64,000 bases of DNA from Verrucomicrobiota bacterium (lineage in GTDB: Bacteria; Verrucomicrobiota; Verrucomicrobiia; Opitutales; Opitutaceae). The DNA lies in contig JACRKC010000030.1 in assembly GCA_016235555.1 (NCBI GenBank), positions 1 through 64,000 on the forward strand, read 5' to 3'. Position numbers and translations under genes: made by a program. Shown here piece by piece: positions 25,382 to 34,634 of the stretch (the first letter of the stretch is position 1; every line of letters starts with the position of its first letter). Below the pieces are notes generated by a model. It made no database searches, was not told the DNA's origin, and was given only the letters and a program-made list of their open reading frames with translations.

Positions 25382-26227
25382 ATGAGCCGCTATTTCAGTC
25401 CCGATGATGACAACACCCACCGTCCCGTGACGTGGTGGCGGGGTTACCCGATCTACGCGGCGCATCTGGTCGTGGTGGTCTATGTGGCGTCGATGCTGGC
25501 GACGACGGCGTTTCAGGCGTTCAAGGTCGGCTTTCCGTTTACCTGGCTGCCGTTTTCGAGCGACTTGGTGCTGCACGGGCAGATCTGGCGCGTGCTCACC
25601 TACGGGCTGGTGAATCCGCCGTCGCTGAATTTCGCGCTCGATATGCTGATGATCGTGTGGTTCGGGCGGGAGGTGGAGCGGGCGTTCGGGCTGCGGAAAT
25701 TTCTCGGGCTCTACGGAGTGATCTATCTGCTGCCGCCGCTGTTGTTCACGGTGCTGGGCGTGTGGATCAAGACCGGCCTGTCGGGCGAGACCGGGGCGCT
25801 CGGGTTGTTCATCGCGTTTGCGACGTGCCACCCGGAGGCGCCGGTGTTCTTCAGTCTGATCGCGAAATGGGTGGCGGGAATTCTCGTGGGCATCTTCAGC
25901 CTGATGGCGCTGGCGGCGCGGGATTGGGTCGGGCTTATCTCGCTGTGGGTGACGTGCGGCTACGCGTGGGCCTTCGTTCGACGGGAGAAGGGCCTGCTCG
26001 AACTGCCGTCGTTCCGGCTGCCGTCGCGAAAGCCAAAGCTGCGGGTGTTGCCCGACCTGAAAACGGAAAACCATCCGCGGGCCGAGCCAGCGGGGGAGGC
26101 GTCGATGGCGGAGATCGATGCCCTGCTCGACAAAATCGCCCAGTCCGGACTCGGCAGTTTGACGGCCAAGGAGCGGGCCAAGTTGGAAAAGGGAAGAGAG
26201 TCGCTGCTGCGCCGGGATCGGCGGTAG
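25382..26227 (+). CDS. Rhomboid-fold membrane protein, probable pseudoprotease
   Basis: 281 residues with six or so transmembrane helices from residue 25 to 200. The L1 region shows VLHGQIWRVLTYGLVNPPS and NFALDMLMIVWFGREVERAF, the rhomboid pattern. The active-site GxSG is replaced by GETGALG, so no catalytic Ser, and the TM6 His is absent (LISLWVTCGYAWAF). A short C-terminal helical hairpin (EIDALLDKIAQSGLGSLTAK) follows a linker, as in the DUF6576 tail of related rhomboids. Probably an inactive rhomboid that binds or sequesters membrane proteins. Confidence 0.75.
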   Translation: MSRYFSPDDDNTHRPVTWWRGYPIYAAHLVVVVYVASMLATTAFQAFKVGFPFTWLPFSSDLVLHGQIWRVLTYGLVNPPSLNFALDMLMIVWFGREVERAFGLRKFLGLYGVIYLLPPLLFTVLGVWIKTGLSGETGALGLFIAFATCHPEAPVFFSLIAKWVAGILVGIFSLMALAARDWVGLISLWVTCGYAWAFVRREKGLLELPSFRLPSRKPKLRVLPDLKTENHPRAEPAGEASMAEIDALLDKIAQSGLGSLTAKERAKLEKGRESLLRRDRR

Positions 26228-26371
26228 CCAGGCATGTTATATCCGTTACGTGGCGCTTCGGCCCTCTGGGTTTTGCAGGCCGCCCGGCGAGCGGGCCTAC
26301 AATGCCAAACCGCTAAGTAACTGGTATTAGGTGTTGATGGATAAGTGAAAGTAGCGGTTGGGCGAGTTATT

Positions 26372-26509
26372 ATACCAACGGCGGTTGAGATTTGGATCAT
26401 CGTAGGTCGAGCTTTACGCCCGACACTTGTCCGCCTACGGCGGATGTCGGGGATAAACCCCGACCTACCCACGGGACCCAATAGTCCATTCTTCAGCAGC
26501 CGTTGGTAT
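26372..26509. repeat. MITE-like element with 11-bp terminal inverted repeats
   Basis: Perfect terminal repeats ataccaacggc / gccgttggtat bound 138 bp. The core has its own inverted pair, cgtaggtcgagctttacgcc and gataaaccccgacctac. No clear target-site duplication seen. Confidence 0.8.
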
Positions 26510-26510
26510 T

Positions 26511-26555
26511 AAGTTATAGCTTGATATAGGTGAAACTGCTATCAAGTTATAACTT
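26511..26555. promoter_or_regulatory. Likely operator: 17-bp inverted repeat before the XRE gene
   Basis: Arms aagttatagcttgatat (26511-26527) and ctatcaagttataactt (26539-26555) match at 15 of 17 positions as an inverted repeat around an 11-base spacer, ending one base before the ATG of the XRE regulator. AT-rich against the local background. Probably the autoregulatory binding site and overlaps the promoter or leader. Confidence 0.65.
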
Positions 26556-26556
26556 T

Positions 26557-26955
26557 ATGCCAAAGCGAGTTGCCTTGAGCGATCCCCAACGCCCTCCGGG
26601 AGGCTGGCTTCGTTCGTGGCGGACCGAGAGGGAGATGAGCCTCCAAGCGGTGGCGGACCGGCTGGATGTCAGCCCCCAAGCGGTGCATCAGTTCGAGAAG
26701 TCCGAGGTCGCCGGCACGATCAGCCTGCGCCAACTCGGCTTGGTAGCTGGAGCGATGGGCTGCCGGGTTTCGTATCGGATCGAAGCAGAAGGGGCCGGAG
26801 AGAAGGGGGACGTCAGCGGGACGGTGCATGGTGCTTCGCCGGTTTCACCACCGGCCTCGGTCGCCGAGCCGAATAGGCCGCGAACGCCGGTTGCATCCGA
26901 GTCGATCGCGCGATCGCTCTTTCTCGATAACCAGGAGTCGGGCCGATTTGACTGA
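26557..26955 (+). CDS. XRE-family regulator (mobile mystery protein A-like)
   Basis: 132 residues from ATG 26557. HTH in residues about 30-75: MSLQAVADRLDVSPQAVHQF then SLRQLGLVAGAMGCRVSY. The PPGGWLRSWR lead-in and the GxISLxxL segment match the mobile mystery protein A group, normally paired with a Fic-domain partner (MmyB); none is present here. The C-terminal 50 residues look disordered. Likely represses itself through the adjacent inverted repeat. Confidence 0.75.
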   Translation: MPKRVALSDPQRPPGGWLRSWRTEREMSLQAVADRLDVSPQAVHQFEKSEVAGTISLRQLGLVAGAMGCRVSYRIEAEGAGEKGDVSGTVHGASPVSPPASVAEPNRPRTPVASESIARSLFLDNQESGRFD

Positions 26956-27033
26956 CGGGGTGCGAAAAAAGGCCTGCATTTGCGGCTGTTCCTGTGATTG
27001 CTCGTCCGGTTCCCCGCTCCTTTCCCCGACCCT

Positions 27034-28503
27034 ATGAAATTTCGTCCGCTGCTCGCTGGAATCGTGACTACGTTGCCGGCCGTTGTCGTTGCCGCGGCCG
27101 AGCCGGCTCGGCCGGTTGCACCGCGCTCCGCCGCGCAACTGCACGCGGAGATTTGCGCGGCGTGTCACGGCCAGCGGTGGGAGGGCGCCCGGGCTCCGTC
27201 ACTGCTTCGCCCCGTTGGCCCGGCGGCGGGCCGGGCGCGTGATCCGGCGGCCGTCGCAAAGGTGATTCGCGACGGTTCGCTCGCCAACGGGATGCCGGCG
27301 TTCGGTGCGATCCTGACGGAAGCCGAGATCGGATCGCTCGTCGTGCTCATCGGCGAGGCGCGCGAGCAGGCCCGGCGCACCGGCGTCGTTCCGCCCCGGT
27401 CGGTCGACGGCGTGCGGCTCACGAGCGAGTTGCACGCGTTCAAGTTCGAGCGCGTGGCCGGTGGACTCGTGACTCCCTGGGGCATCGCGTTTCTGCCCGA
27501 CGGTCGGCTCCTCGTGACCGAACGTCCCGGCCGTCTCCGTATCGTGGTGCCGGGGCGGGGGATCGTCGAAAACATCACCGGCCTGCCGCCGGTCTACGAC
27601 AACAACGATGGCGGGCTGCTCGATGTTGCGGTGCATCCGGACTACGCGCGCACGGGTTGGATCTATCTTTCGCTGGCGGAAAACGGTGGCCGCGAGCCCG
27701 GCGCTTCGAGCACGGTGATGATCCGCGGGCGGATTCGCGACGGGCGGTGGGTCGACCAGGAGACGATTTTCCGTCCGGCCCCGGAAAAATATTGGAATAA
27801 CAACACGCACTTCGGCTCCCGTTTCCTGTTTGATCGCGATGGCTGGCTCTACTTCACCATCGGCGATCGCGGGCACCGGCCCGAGGGTCAGGATCTGGGC
27901 AGTCCCTACGGCAAACTTCATCGCGTTGGTGACGATGGTTCGATTCCCCCGGACAATCCGTTCGTCGACCGGCCCGGCGCGATCCGCTCCATCTGGAGCT
28001 TCGGCCATCGCAACCAGCAGGGCCTCGCCCAGCATCCCGGCACCCGCGAGATCTGGTCCAGCGAACACGGTCCGCGCGGGGGCGACGAACTGAATGTGAT
28101 CGGCCGGGGACTGAATTTCGGCTGGCCCGTCATCTCCTATGGGCTGGGTGAAGACGGCTCGGTGTTCACCGAGCTCACCCGGAAGGACGGCATGGAACAA
28201 CCGGTCGTCTACTGGACGCCGTCCATCGCGATCGGCGCGCTGACCTTCTACACGGGCGACCGGTTTCCCCAGTGGAAGCACCAGCTCTTCGGTGCGGCGC
28301 TCGCCGGTCAGCGCTTGATCCGTTTCGTGATCGAGGGTCACGCGGTCACGCACCAGGAACTCGTGTTTACCAACCTCGGTCGGGTGCGCGCCGTCGTGAC
28401 GGGCCCCGACGGTTTGCTCTACGTCGCGCTCAACTCGGAGTTCGGCAACTCTCCCGGCGAGATCGTGCGCTTGGTCCCCGACACGCCGGCGGCGACGAAT
28501 TGA
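27034..28503 (+). CDS. Cytochrome c - PQQ-dependent sugar dehydrogenase fusion
   Basis: 489 residues from ATG 27034. Signal peptide to about residue 22. Class I cytochrome c domain with haem motif CAACH (41-45) and axial Met in NGMPAFG. From residue about 130 a six-bladed soluble glucose dehydrogenase (Gdh/Asd type) propeller: GGLVTPWGIAFLPDGRLLVT, WSFGHRNQQGLAQHPGTREI, SSEHGPRGGDELN with the catalytic His. The haem domain likely accepts electrons from PQQ. Periplasmic aldose oxidation is inferred. Confidence 0.87.
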   Translation: MKFRPLLAGIVTTLPAVVVAAAEPARPVAPRSAAQLHAEICAACHGQRWEGARAPSLLRPVGPAAGRARDPAAVAKVIRDGSLANGMPAFGAILTEAEIGSLVVLIGEAREQARRTGVVPPRSVDGVRLTSELHAFKFERVAGGLVTPWGIAFLPDGRLLVTERPGRLRIVVPGRGIVENITGLPPVYDNNDGGLLDVAVHPDYARTGWIYLSLAENGGREPGASSTVMIRGRIRDGRWVDQETIFRPAPEKYWNNNTHFGSRFLFDRDGWLYFTIGDRGHRPEGQDLGSPYGKLHRVGDDGSIPPDNPFVDRPGAIRSIWSFGHRNQQGLAQHPGTREIWSSEHGPRGGDELNVIGRGLNFGWPVISYGLGEDGSVFTELTRKDGMEQPVVYWTPSIAIGALTFYTGDRFPQWKHQLFGAALAGQRLIRFVIEGHAVTHQELVFTNLGRVRAVVTGPDGLLYVALNSEFGNSPGEIVRLVPDTPAATN

Positions 28504-28549
28504 ATCTCGTCGCACGGGCCGGCGGGCATAAGATGGCCGCCGACTTTCC

Positions 28550-29515
28550 ATGCGACAGCGGTTGCAGATTTACCGGCTGACTCCGCGGTGGCGTGCGGCG
28601 GCCTCGTGGTGGCGGGCCGCAGGCGCGCTGGGAGCGTGCCTGTTCGCGAGTGTGGCGGGCGCGGGTGAGACGGCCAAGCCGCGGGGAATGTGGTTCTGGT
28701 CGAAGCCCGCGAGCCCCGACGGTGCGGTCAATATCGTCGGCCGGCCCGAGCGCGAGGACGAGGCGCTGGCCACCTTTCAGCGCTGGCACATCCGCCGGCT
28801 CTACGGCAGCTACGCCACGCTGCCGGTCGAGGCGCCGGAAAGGTTCGCCGCGTGGCAGCGCCGGCTCCACGCCGCGGGCATCCGCTCATTCGCATTGTTC
28901 GCGGGCACGTCGGCCGTCACCCCGGGCGGGCGGGCGGATTTTTTGCGCGAAGTCGAAGAGCGGGTGCTGCGGTTCAACGCCAGCCGGACCGCGGCGGACG
29001 AGCGATTCGACGGCATCGCGCTCGATCTGGAGCCGCACATCCGCCCCGATTGGAAAACCGGCACGGCGGCGACGCGGCGGGCACTGCTCGACGAACTGCT
29101 TGCGACCTTCGTCGCACTCCGGGCCCACCTGGACGCGAATGGTGGCCGGTCACTCGTCGTGACCGCAGCGCTGCCGACGTGGTTCGACAAGGTGGGGCCG
29201 GAGGCGCGCATCGGCTGGGCGGACGCCGCGGATCGCGACGCGTGGTTTGCCCGCGTGGCGGCGGCGGTTTCCTCGATCAGCCTCATGGCCTACGAAACCG
29301 ACCGGCCCGCCTCGATCGCCAGCGCCTGCGCGTGGGAGCGCGAGCATTTCAAGGGCACCGTCGTCACCGCGTTGCGGGCGCGGCTCGGGGCGGAGTGGAA
29401 AACGCTCGCCGATCTCACGCGCGTGCTGCCCGAAATCGAAGCGCCGCTGGCGCTGGGCATCGACTTGGAAAACTACGAGCTGCTCCGGCTGGCCGAACGC
29501 GCCGCGGCGAAGTGA
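28550..29515 (+). CDS. Exported GH18-like TIM-barrel hypothetical protein
   Basis: 321 residues with an N-terminal signal or anchor (about 20-40). FDGIALDLEPHIRPDWK near residue 153 resembles the DxxDxE active-site strand of GH18-like hydrolases; SLMAYETDRP near 243 fits the later barrel strand of the same fold. No substrate-binding insertion or chitin-binding domain is seen, and the family is not one I can name. Follows the sugar dehydrogenase by 46 bases on the same strand. Confidence 0.6.
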   Translation: MRQRLQIYRLTPRWRAAASWWRAAGALGACLFASVAGAGETAKPRGMWFWSKPASPDGAVNIVGRPEREDEALATFQRWHIRRLYGSYATLPVEAPERFAAWQRRLHAAGIRSFALFAGTSAVTPGGRADFLREVEERVLRFNASRTAADERFDGIALDLEPHIRPDWKTGTAATRRALLDELLATFVALRAHLDANGGRSLVVTAALPTWFDKVGPEARIGWADAADRDAWFARVAAAVSSISLMAYETDRPASIASACAWEREHFKGTVVTALRARLGAEWKTLADLTRVLPEIEAPLALGIDLENYELLRLAERAAAK

Positions 29516-29560
29516 GCGGACTGCGCCCCGTTTTCCTTCGCCAGGCCCGGCCGATTGCGG

Positions 29561-30841
29561 CTACCGCGAAACGTCGCGCACGCGGCCGAGTTCGCCCACC
29601 AGCCGGCTCACCCCGACAAAGGCGGTCAGATGCACGAACGCGCACACGGCGAACACCGGCGTGAACGAGAAGCGCTGCACCGTCCAGCCGATCGCCAGCT
29701 GCGTCACCACGCCGACGGCGCCGCCGATGCAACCGCCGAAACCTGAGACCGTGCCGACGACGTGCGCCGGGAATTTCTCCGCGGGCAGCGTGATGTTGGC
29801 CCACAGCGTGTGGCAGAACATGGCGGCGCTCGCGAACACGAGCGCGAGCGCCGGGTCGGGCACTTGCACGATGAGCAGGCACCACAGGGGCATGCAGCAC
29901 GACGCGAGGAGCATGGTGGACTTGCGGGCCCGGTCGAGGGTCCAACCCCGCGTGGTCAGCCACGTGGGGAGCCCGCCGCCGGCGATGTTGCCGATGGCGC
30001 CGGCGACAAACGGGATCCAGCTATACTTCGCGATGTCGGCGAGCGTGAAGCCGCGTTCGGCCTGGAGGAACTTGGGCGTCCAGAAGAAGAAAAAATACGA
30101 AATCGGGTCCGTCATCGCCCGCGCGAGGATGCAGCCCCACGTCTCGCGCATCGCCAGCAGCCGCCTGATCGGCACCGGCGCGGGGCTCGTCTCGCCCGCC
30201 GGCCGGTCCGCCTCGATGAGCGCGAGTTCCTCCGCGCTCAATCGCGGGTGTTCGCGGGGGCGGCGGTAAACCAACGCCCAGACGGCCACCCACACGAGGC
30301 CCAGCGCGCCGCCCGCGACGAAGGCCCAGCGCCAGCCCCACGTCAGCGCGATGAATCCGACGAAGGGCGCCGCGAGCGCGGAGCCGAGCGTCGTGCCGGC
30401 GTTGAAGATGCCGACGGCGAGCGCGCGTTGCCGCATGGGAAACCACTCGCTGGCCGCCTTGACGCCCGCGGGGAAATTCGCCGGCTCCGTCGCGCCGAGG
30501 AGGAAGCGGAAAACCGTGAAGTGCGCCACCGTTTGCGCGAAGCCGTGCAGCATGTTGGCGACCGACCAGCCGCTGACGAAGATGAGGAATGACTTTCGCG
30601 TGCCGAGCAGGTCGACCACCCGGCCGCTGACGGCATACATGATCGTGTAGCTGAACAGAAACGCCGAGGTGATGTAGGAATACTGCTCGGTCGTGATCTT
30701 CAGCTCATCCTGGATCGTCTGCGCGAGCACCGAGAGCGTCTGCCGGTCGAGGTAGTTCAGCTCCGAGGCCAGGCACAGCATCGCCACCATATACCAACGC
30801 AGCCCGGGGATTTTCCTTGGGGCGGATTGGACGGCAGGCAT
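29561..30841 (-). CDS. MFS transporter, anion:cation symporter (hexuronate) type
   Basis: 426 residues, 12 transmembrane helices. ELNYLDRQTLSVLAQTIQDE, VVDLLGTRKSFLIF and the TEPANFPAGVKAASEWFPMR segment are typical of ACS-family sugar-acid permeases such as ExuT. It is last in an operon with NagB and a second ACS-type permease; gap of 21 bases from NagB. Likely imports a sugar acid or amino-sugar-derived compound. Confidence 0.87.
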   Translation of the reverse strand: MPAVQSAPRKIPGLRWYMVAMLCLASELNYLDRQTLSVLAQTIQDELKITTEQYSYITSAFLFSYTIMYAVSGRVVDLLGTRKSFLIFVSGWSVANMLHGFAQTVAHFTVFRFLLGATEPANFPAGVKAASEWFPMRQRALAVGIFNAGTTLGSALAAPFVGFIALTWGWRWAFVAGGALGLVWVAVWALVYRRPREHPRLSAEELALIEADRPAGETSPAPVPIRRLLAMRETWGCILARAMTDPISYFFFFWTPKFLQAERGFTLADIAKYSWIPFVAGAIGNIAGGGLPTWLTTRGWTLDRARKSTMLLASCCMPLWCLLIVQVPDPALALVFASAAMFCHTLWANITLPAEKFPAHVVGTVSGFGGCIGGAVGVVTQLAIGWTVQRFSFTPVFAVCAFVHLTAFVGVSRLVGELGRVRDVSR

Positions 30842-30862
30842 GGCGGTGAACCGGATCGCGAC

Positions 30863-31627
30863 TCAACGCATCGTGGTCTGATCGCGGCCGGCGGGCCGCG
30901 TCAGCCGGGACGACGACGCGCGATCCAGATACACGGTGGCGCGGGGATGCGTTTGCAGAATCGACGCGGGCGCGAGCGGTGAGACCGGCTCCTCAAGGCA
31001 GCGTCGCACGGCCTCGGCCTTCCGCGCGTCGGGCACGACGCACACGATCGCGGTGGCCTTGAGGAGCTGGCGGATCGAGAGCGAGATCGCCCGTTGCGGG
31101 ACATCGTCGAGCGTGGCGAACCACCCTTCGCCCACCTGCTGCCGGCGGCAGGCTTCGTCGAGTTGCACGATGAGGTAGGGCGCCTCCGTCGTGAAATCGG
31201 CGGGCGGATCGTTGAAGGCGAGGTGGCCGTTTTCGCCGATGCCGGCAAACGCCACGTCGATCGGTTCGGCCGCGAGCGCGGCACCCACCTCGCGGCAGGT
31301 GCGCTCCGGCTCGCGCTCGCCGTCGAGCAGGTGGTGGCGCGTGATCCCCGCGGGCCGGATCAGGCGTTCGAGCAGATATTTTCGGAACGAGGCCGGATGC
31401 GCGGCGGGCAGGCCGACGTATTCGTCGAGGTGAAACATCTCCACGCGGTCCCACGCGATCCCGGGCTGCGGCACGAGTGCGGCCAGAAACTCGAATTGCG
31501 AGGCGCCGGTGGCCGCGATGATGCGGGCGCGACCCCGGGCGGCGATTGCCTGCTGGATGAGGTCTGCCGCGTCGGCTGCGGCGGCCTGGCCGAGCGCGAC
31601 TTTGTCAGGGTGGCATTGGATCTTCAC
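30863..31627 (-). CDS. nagB: Glucosamine-6-phosphate deaminase (NagB-type)
   Basis: 254 residues from GTG 31627. Substrate and catalytic motifs of NagB are present: [18 protein letters not shown] (catalytic Asp), [17 protein letters not shown] (His/Glu) and a C-terminal [11 protein letters not shown] strand. Converts glucosamine-6-phosphate to fructose-6-phosphate and ammonia in the cytosol. It lies between two MFS permease genes with gaps of 17 and 21 bases, so the three form an operon. The weak GTG start with no clear ribosome site may rely on coupling. Confidence 0.88.
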   Translation of the reverse strand: MKIQCHPDKVALGQAAAADAADLIQQAIAARGRARIIAATGASQFEFLAALVPQPGIAWDRVEMFHLDEYVGLPAAHPASFRKYLLERLIRPAGITRHHLLDGEREPERTCREVGAALAAEPIDVAFAGIGENGHLAFNDPPADFTTEAPYLIVQLDEACRRQQVGEGWFATLDDVPQRAISLSIRQLLKATAIVCVVPDARKAEAVRRCLEEPVSPLAPASILQTHPRATVYLDRASSSRLTRPAGRDQTTMR

Positions 31628-31644
31628 GGGGCAGGACAGGCGGG

Positions 31645-33024
31645 TTACGCGTGAGTCTGGGCGCCTTCTTTCTCGAGCGGCGTCACCGGATCGATGAAGA
31701 GCCAGAAGAACGCGCCGAGAAAATAGATCGCGGCCGAGATCGCGAAGACGAGCTCCCAGTTTTTCGTCGTCACTTGCAGCACGTAGCCGACGACGAACGG
31801 GCCGGCCATGCCGCCGAAGTTGCCCATCATGTTCATGCTGCCGGAGACGGTGCCCGCGTATTTGCCGCCGATGTCCATGCAACTGGCCCAACTGCCCGGC
31901 ATGGTGAGGTCGTTGAAGAAACTCGCCATGCCCATCGCCAGCATCGCGAGCAGGGGATCCTTCAGGTAAAAGGACGTCATCAGCAGCGTCGAGGCGCCGG
32001 CAAAGCCGATGAACCCGAAGGTGCGCCGCACGACGACGACGCGCGCGCCGCCGCGGACGAGGCGGTTGGTGATCGCGCCGGCGGTGAGCGAGCCGAAGCC
32101 GCCGAAGAACAGCGGGATGCCGGCCAGTGCCGCGGCCAGCACCTTGATGGTGAGCTCGGGGCTGAGGGAGCCCTCGAGCAAACCGGCGAGCCAGTTCATG
32201 ATCGCGTTGGATTTGAGATCCGTGTTGCGCACGTCCTTCAGGTAGGTCGGCAGCCACGTGACGTAGAAATACCAGCCGTAACTCAGGCAGAAATACTGGC
32301 CCCACAGCAGCCACATCGTCGGACGCGTGACGAGGGTGAGCCACGGGACGTCGCCGTGTCCGCTCACGTTGTGCTCGTTTTCCTTGAGCAGCTCGAGTTC
32401 GGCGGCGTTGACGCCCCGATGGTCGCGCGGGTTGTCGCGGAACCACCACCAGAAGATGACGACCCACGCGACGCCCAGGGCCGCGAAGAGCTGAAACGCC
32501 ACGCGCCAGTTCACGAACGCCATCACGGCCACGACGAGCAGCGGCGTGAACGCGCCGCCCCAGCGTGCACCCATCCACATCAGGGCCTGCGCCCGCGTGC
32601 GCTCATGGCGCGGCAGCCAGGCGCTGAACGCCTTCGTCAGATTCGGAAAACAGCCCGCCTCGCCGGCGCCGAACAGGAAGCGCGTCCACCACATCGAGGC
32701 GTAGTTCCACGCCCAGCCCGTGGCCGCGGTGAAGAACGACCACCAGAGCACGACGCGCACGAGCACCTTGCGGGCGCCGATCTTGTCGCCGAGCCAGCCG
32801 GTGGGGATCTCGAACAGCGCGTAGGCCAGACCGAACGCCGCGAAGATCGCGCCCATCTGCACGTCGGAGAACCCCATGTCCTTCGCGACGTCGCCCTTGG
32901 CCTGCGAGATGGCGACGCGATCGATGTATTGGACCACCGCGAGCGTGATCGCGAAGACGACGACCCAGTAACGTGTGCGCGTGGCAGTGGGGCCGGAGCC
33001 CGCGGCGGAAGTGTGGGGTGACAC
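31645..33024 (-). CDS. MFS transporter, anion:cation symporter type
   Basis: 459 residues from GTG 33024, 12 helices. [40 protein letters not shown] and [20 protein letters not shown] are ACS-family (glucarate/galactonate) signatures. First gene of the MFS-NagB-MFS operon. Its pairing with a deaminase suggests uptake of an amino sugar acid or glucosamine derivative, but that is inference. Confidence 0.87.
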   Translation of the reverse strand: MSPHTSAAGSGPTATRTRYWVVVFAITLAVVQYIDRVAISQAKGDVAKDMGFSDVQMGAIFAAFGLAYALFEIPTGWLGDKIGARKVLVRVVLWWSFFTAATGWAWNYASMWWTRFLFGAGEAGCFPNLTKAFSAWLPRHERTRAQALMWMGARWGGAFTPLLVVAVMAFVNWRVAFQLFAALGVAWVVIFWWWFRDNPRDHRGVNAAELELLKENEHNVSGHGDVPWLTLVTRPTMWLLWGQYFCLSYGWYFYVTWLPTYLKDVRNTDLKSNAIMNWLAGLLEGSLSPELTIKVLAAALAGIPLFFGGFGSLTAGAITNRLVRGGARVVVVRRTFGFIGFAGASTLLMTSFYLKDPLLAMLAMGMASFFNDLTMPGSWASCMDIGGKYAGTVSGSMNMMGNFGGMAGPFVVGYVLQVTTKNWELVFAISAAIYFLGAFFWLFIDPVTPLEKEGAQTHA

Positions 33025-33557
33025 GCCGGGTGTGCGTGACGCTGCAAGGGCGGGGTGTCAACGCGACAAACCGCCGGCCGTGTGGCGCCGGGTCTAACAG
33101 GAAGTGAGGTCAGTAAACCGAGGCCTTGGTTGTAGCGGCGGTCTGCGACCGCCGAACGGGAACCCTTGGCGCATCGCCGGCGGTCGCAGACCAGGCTGAC
33201 CTCACTTCCTGATTTGCGCCCGTGTGGCGCCGAGGACAGCGGATGGATGTGGCCGCGGTGGGCGGGCGCGTCCGCGGGCCCGCATGGGGCCGCCGGGTTC
33301 CGGCTGAAGCCGGGGCTACGAACCCGGACGCGGGCGCATCTCACTTTCTTGCAGCAGGCCGAAAGGTGGGCCGGCCGCTCCGCGGGCGGCCAGGAACGAG
33401 CGGGCATCGCCACCCGCTGGCCGTGCGCGGAGCGCCCGGCCCACCCCTGCGGTGCGGACACATTGCAGAAAACTGAGATGCGCCCGACGCGCCCGACCAC
33501 CTCGGATTCGGCTGGATTTTGCGGGGCGCAACGGGTTCCTTGCGTTCACCCCGTCGC
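33025..33557. other. Gene-free repeat region
   Basis: Holds the family B MITE-like element (33098-33211) and a longer inverted repeat about 33345-33485, whose arms read catctcactttcttgcagca and its partner tgcagaaaactgagatg around gggccggccgctccgcgg / ccgcggagcgcccggccc-like palindromes. No gene. Confidence 0.7.
33098..33211. repeat. MITE-like element, family B, complete copy with 16-bp perfect ends
   Basis: Terminal repeats caggaagtgaggtcag and ctgacctcacttcctg are perfect inverses over 16 bases. Core: gtagcggcggtctgcgaccg and its inverse. 114 bp, no coding capacity. Confidence 0.88.
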
Positions 33558-34634
33558 ATGAAACGCCGCTCATTTCTCCAGGGTCTGGCTGTTGCCTCCA
33601 CCGTGTCCGCGGTCGCACCCCGTGCGCTGCTCGCCGCCGCGGCGAAACCGAAAATCAAACTGGGCATGGACAATTTCGCCGTGCGAGCGATGGGTTGGAA
33701 GGCACCGGCACTCATTGACTACGCAGCGTCGTTGAAGCTCGACACGCTGCTGATCTCCGACCTCGACGCCTACGAAAGCCTGGACGATGCGGCGCTGCGC
33801 GAGGTGCGCAAGCGGGCGGACGCAGCGGGCATCGCGCTCTACGCGGGCAGTTGGAGCATCTGCCCGACGTCGGTTTCGTTTAAGAAGAACTGGGGGACAG
33901 CGGAGGAGCACGTGCGGCTCGGACTGCGGGTGTCGAAGACGCTGGGGTCGCCGGTGTTCCGGGTGGTGCTCGGCAACATGGAGGATCGCAAGACCCCCGG
34001 CGGCATTCGCGCGCGCATGGCGGACACGCTGGCGGTGCTGAAGGCGTGTCGGCGCGAGTCGCTGGAGAGCGGCGTGAAGGTCGCGCTCGAAAACCACGCG
34101 GGCGACATGCACTCGTGGGAATTGCGGGAGCTCATCGACCAGGCGGGCACGGATTACGTGGGCGCCAACATCGATTCGGGCAACGCCGTGTGGACGCTCG
34201 AGGACCCGATGGATGTGCTGGAGAATCTCGGGCCGGTGACGCTGTGTTCGAGCCTGCGCGACGACATGGTGTGGGAGACGCCGGATGGGGCCTCGACGCA
34301 GTGGACCGCGGCGGGCGACGGGCTGATCGACTGGAAAGCCTACGCGGCGCGGTGGGCGCAGCTTTGCCCGAAGGTGCCGATCATGATCGAGACGATCTCC
34401 GGCGGGGCGCGGAACTTTCCCTACAAGAAGCCGGAATTCTGGCAAAACTACGACAAGCGGCCGGCGGCGCTGGCCAAATTCGAGGCGATGGCGAAACGCG
34501 GGCGCGCGTTGCCGGCGTTCAAGGCGCCGCCGGGGCCGGAGGGCAAGATCGCCACGCAGAATTTCCAGAAGGCAGAACTCGAGCGCTCGATCACGTATTT
34601 GCGGGAGAAGATCGGGCTCGGGGTGAGAAGCTGA
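33558..34634 (+). CDS. Exported sugar phosphate isomerase/epimerase-like TIM barrel
   Basis: 358 residues from ATG 33558. Signal MKRRSFLQGLAVASTVSA is Tat-like. AP endonuclease 2/xylose isomerase-like barrel with metal ligands visible in ALENHAGDMHSWEL (Glu), NIDSGNAVW (Asp) and MIETISGG (Glu). Likely isomerises or epimerises a sugar, or dehydrates a keto-sugar; not predictable further. Followed on the same strand by a paralogue after a repeat-bearing gap. Confidence 0.82.
   Translation: MKRRSFLQGLAVASTVSAVAPRALLAAAAKPKIKLGMDNFAVRAMGWKAPALIDYAASLKLDTLLISDLDAYESLDDAALREVRKRADAAGIALYAGSWSICPTSVSFKKNWGTAEEHVRLGLRVSKTLGSPVFRVVLGNMEDRKTPGGIRARMADTLAVLKACRRESLESGVKVALENHAGDMHSWELRELIDQAGTDYVGANIDSGNAVWTLEDPMDVLENLGPVTLCSSLRDDMVWETPDGASTQWTAAGDGLIDWKAYAARWAQLCPKVPIMIETISGGARNFPYKKPEFWQNYDKRPAALAKFEAMAKRGRALPAFKAPPGPEGKIATQNFQKAELERSITYLREKIGLGVRS

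Larger units (their letters stand above)
26228..26556. other. Gene-free region with MITE-like element and operator
   Basis: Holds a short palindrome at 26262-26302 (gcaggccgcccggcgagcgg), a MITE-like element at 26372-26509 and the inverted repeat upstream of the XRE gene. Nothing else supports a gene. Confidence 0.65.

Noticed and set aside
30863-32578. A single 571-codon protein joining MFS and NagB
   Set aside because: The upstream part is the wrong frame of the MFS gene; NagB starts at GTG 31627.
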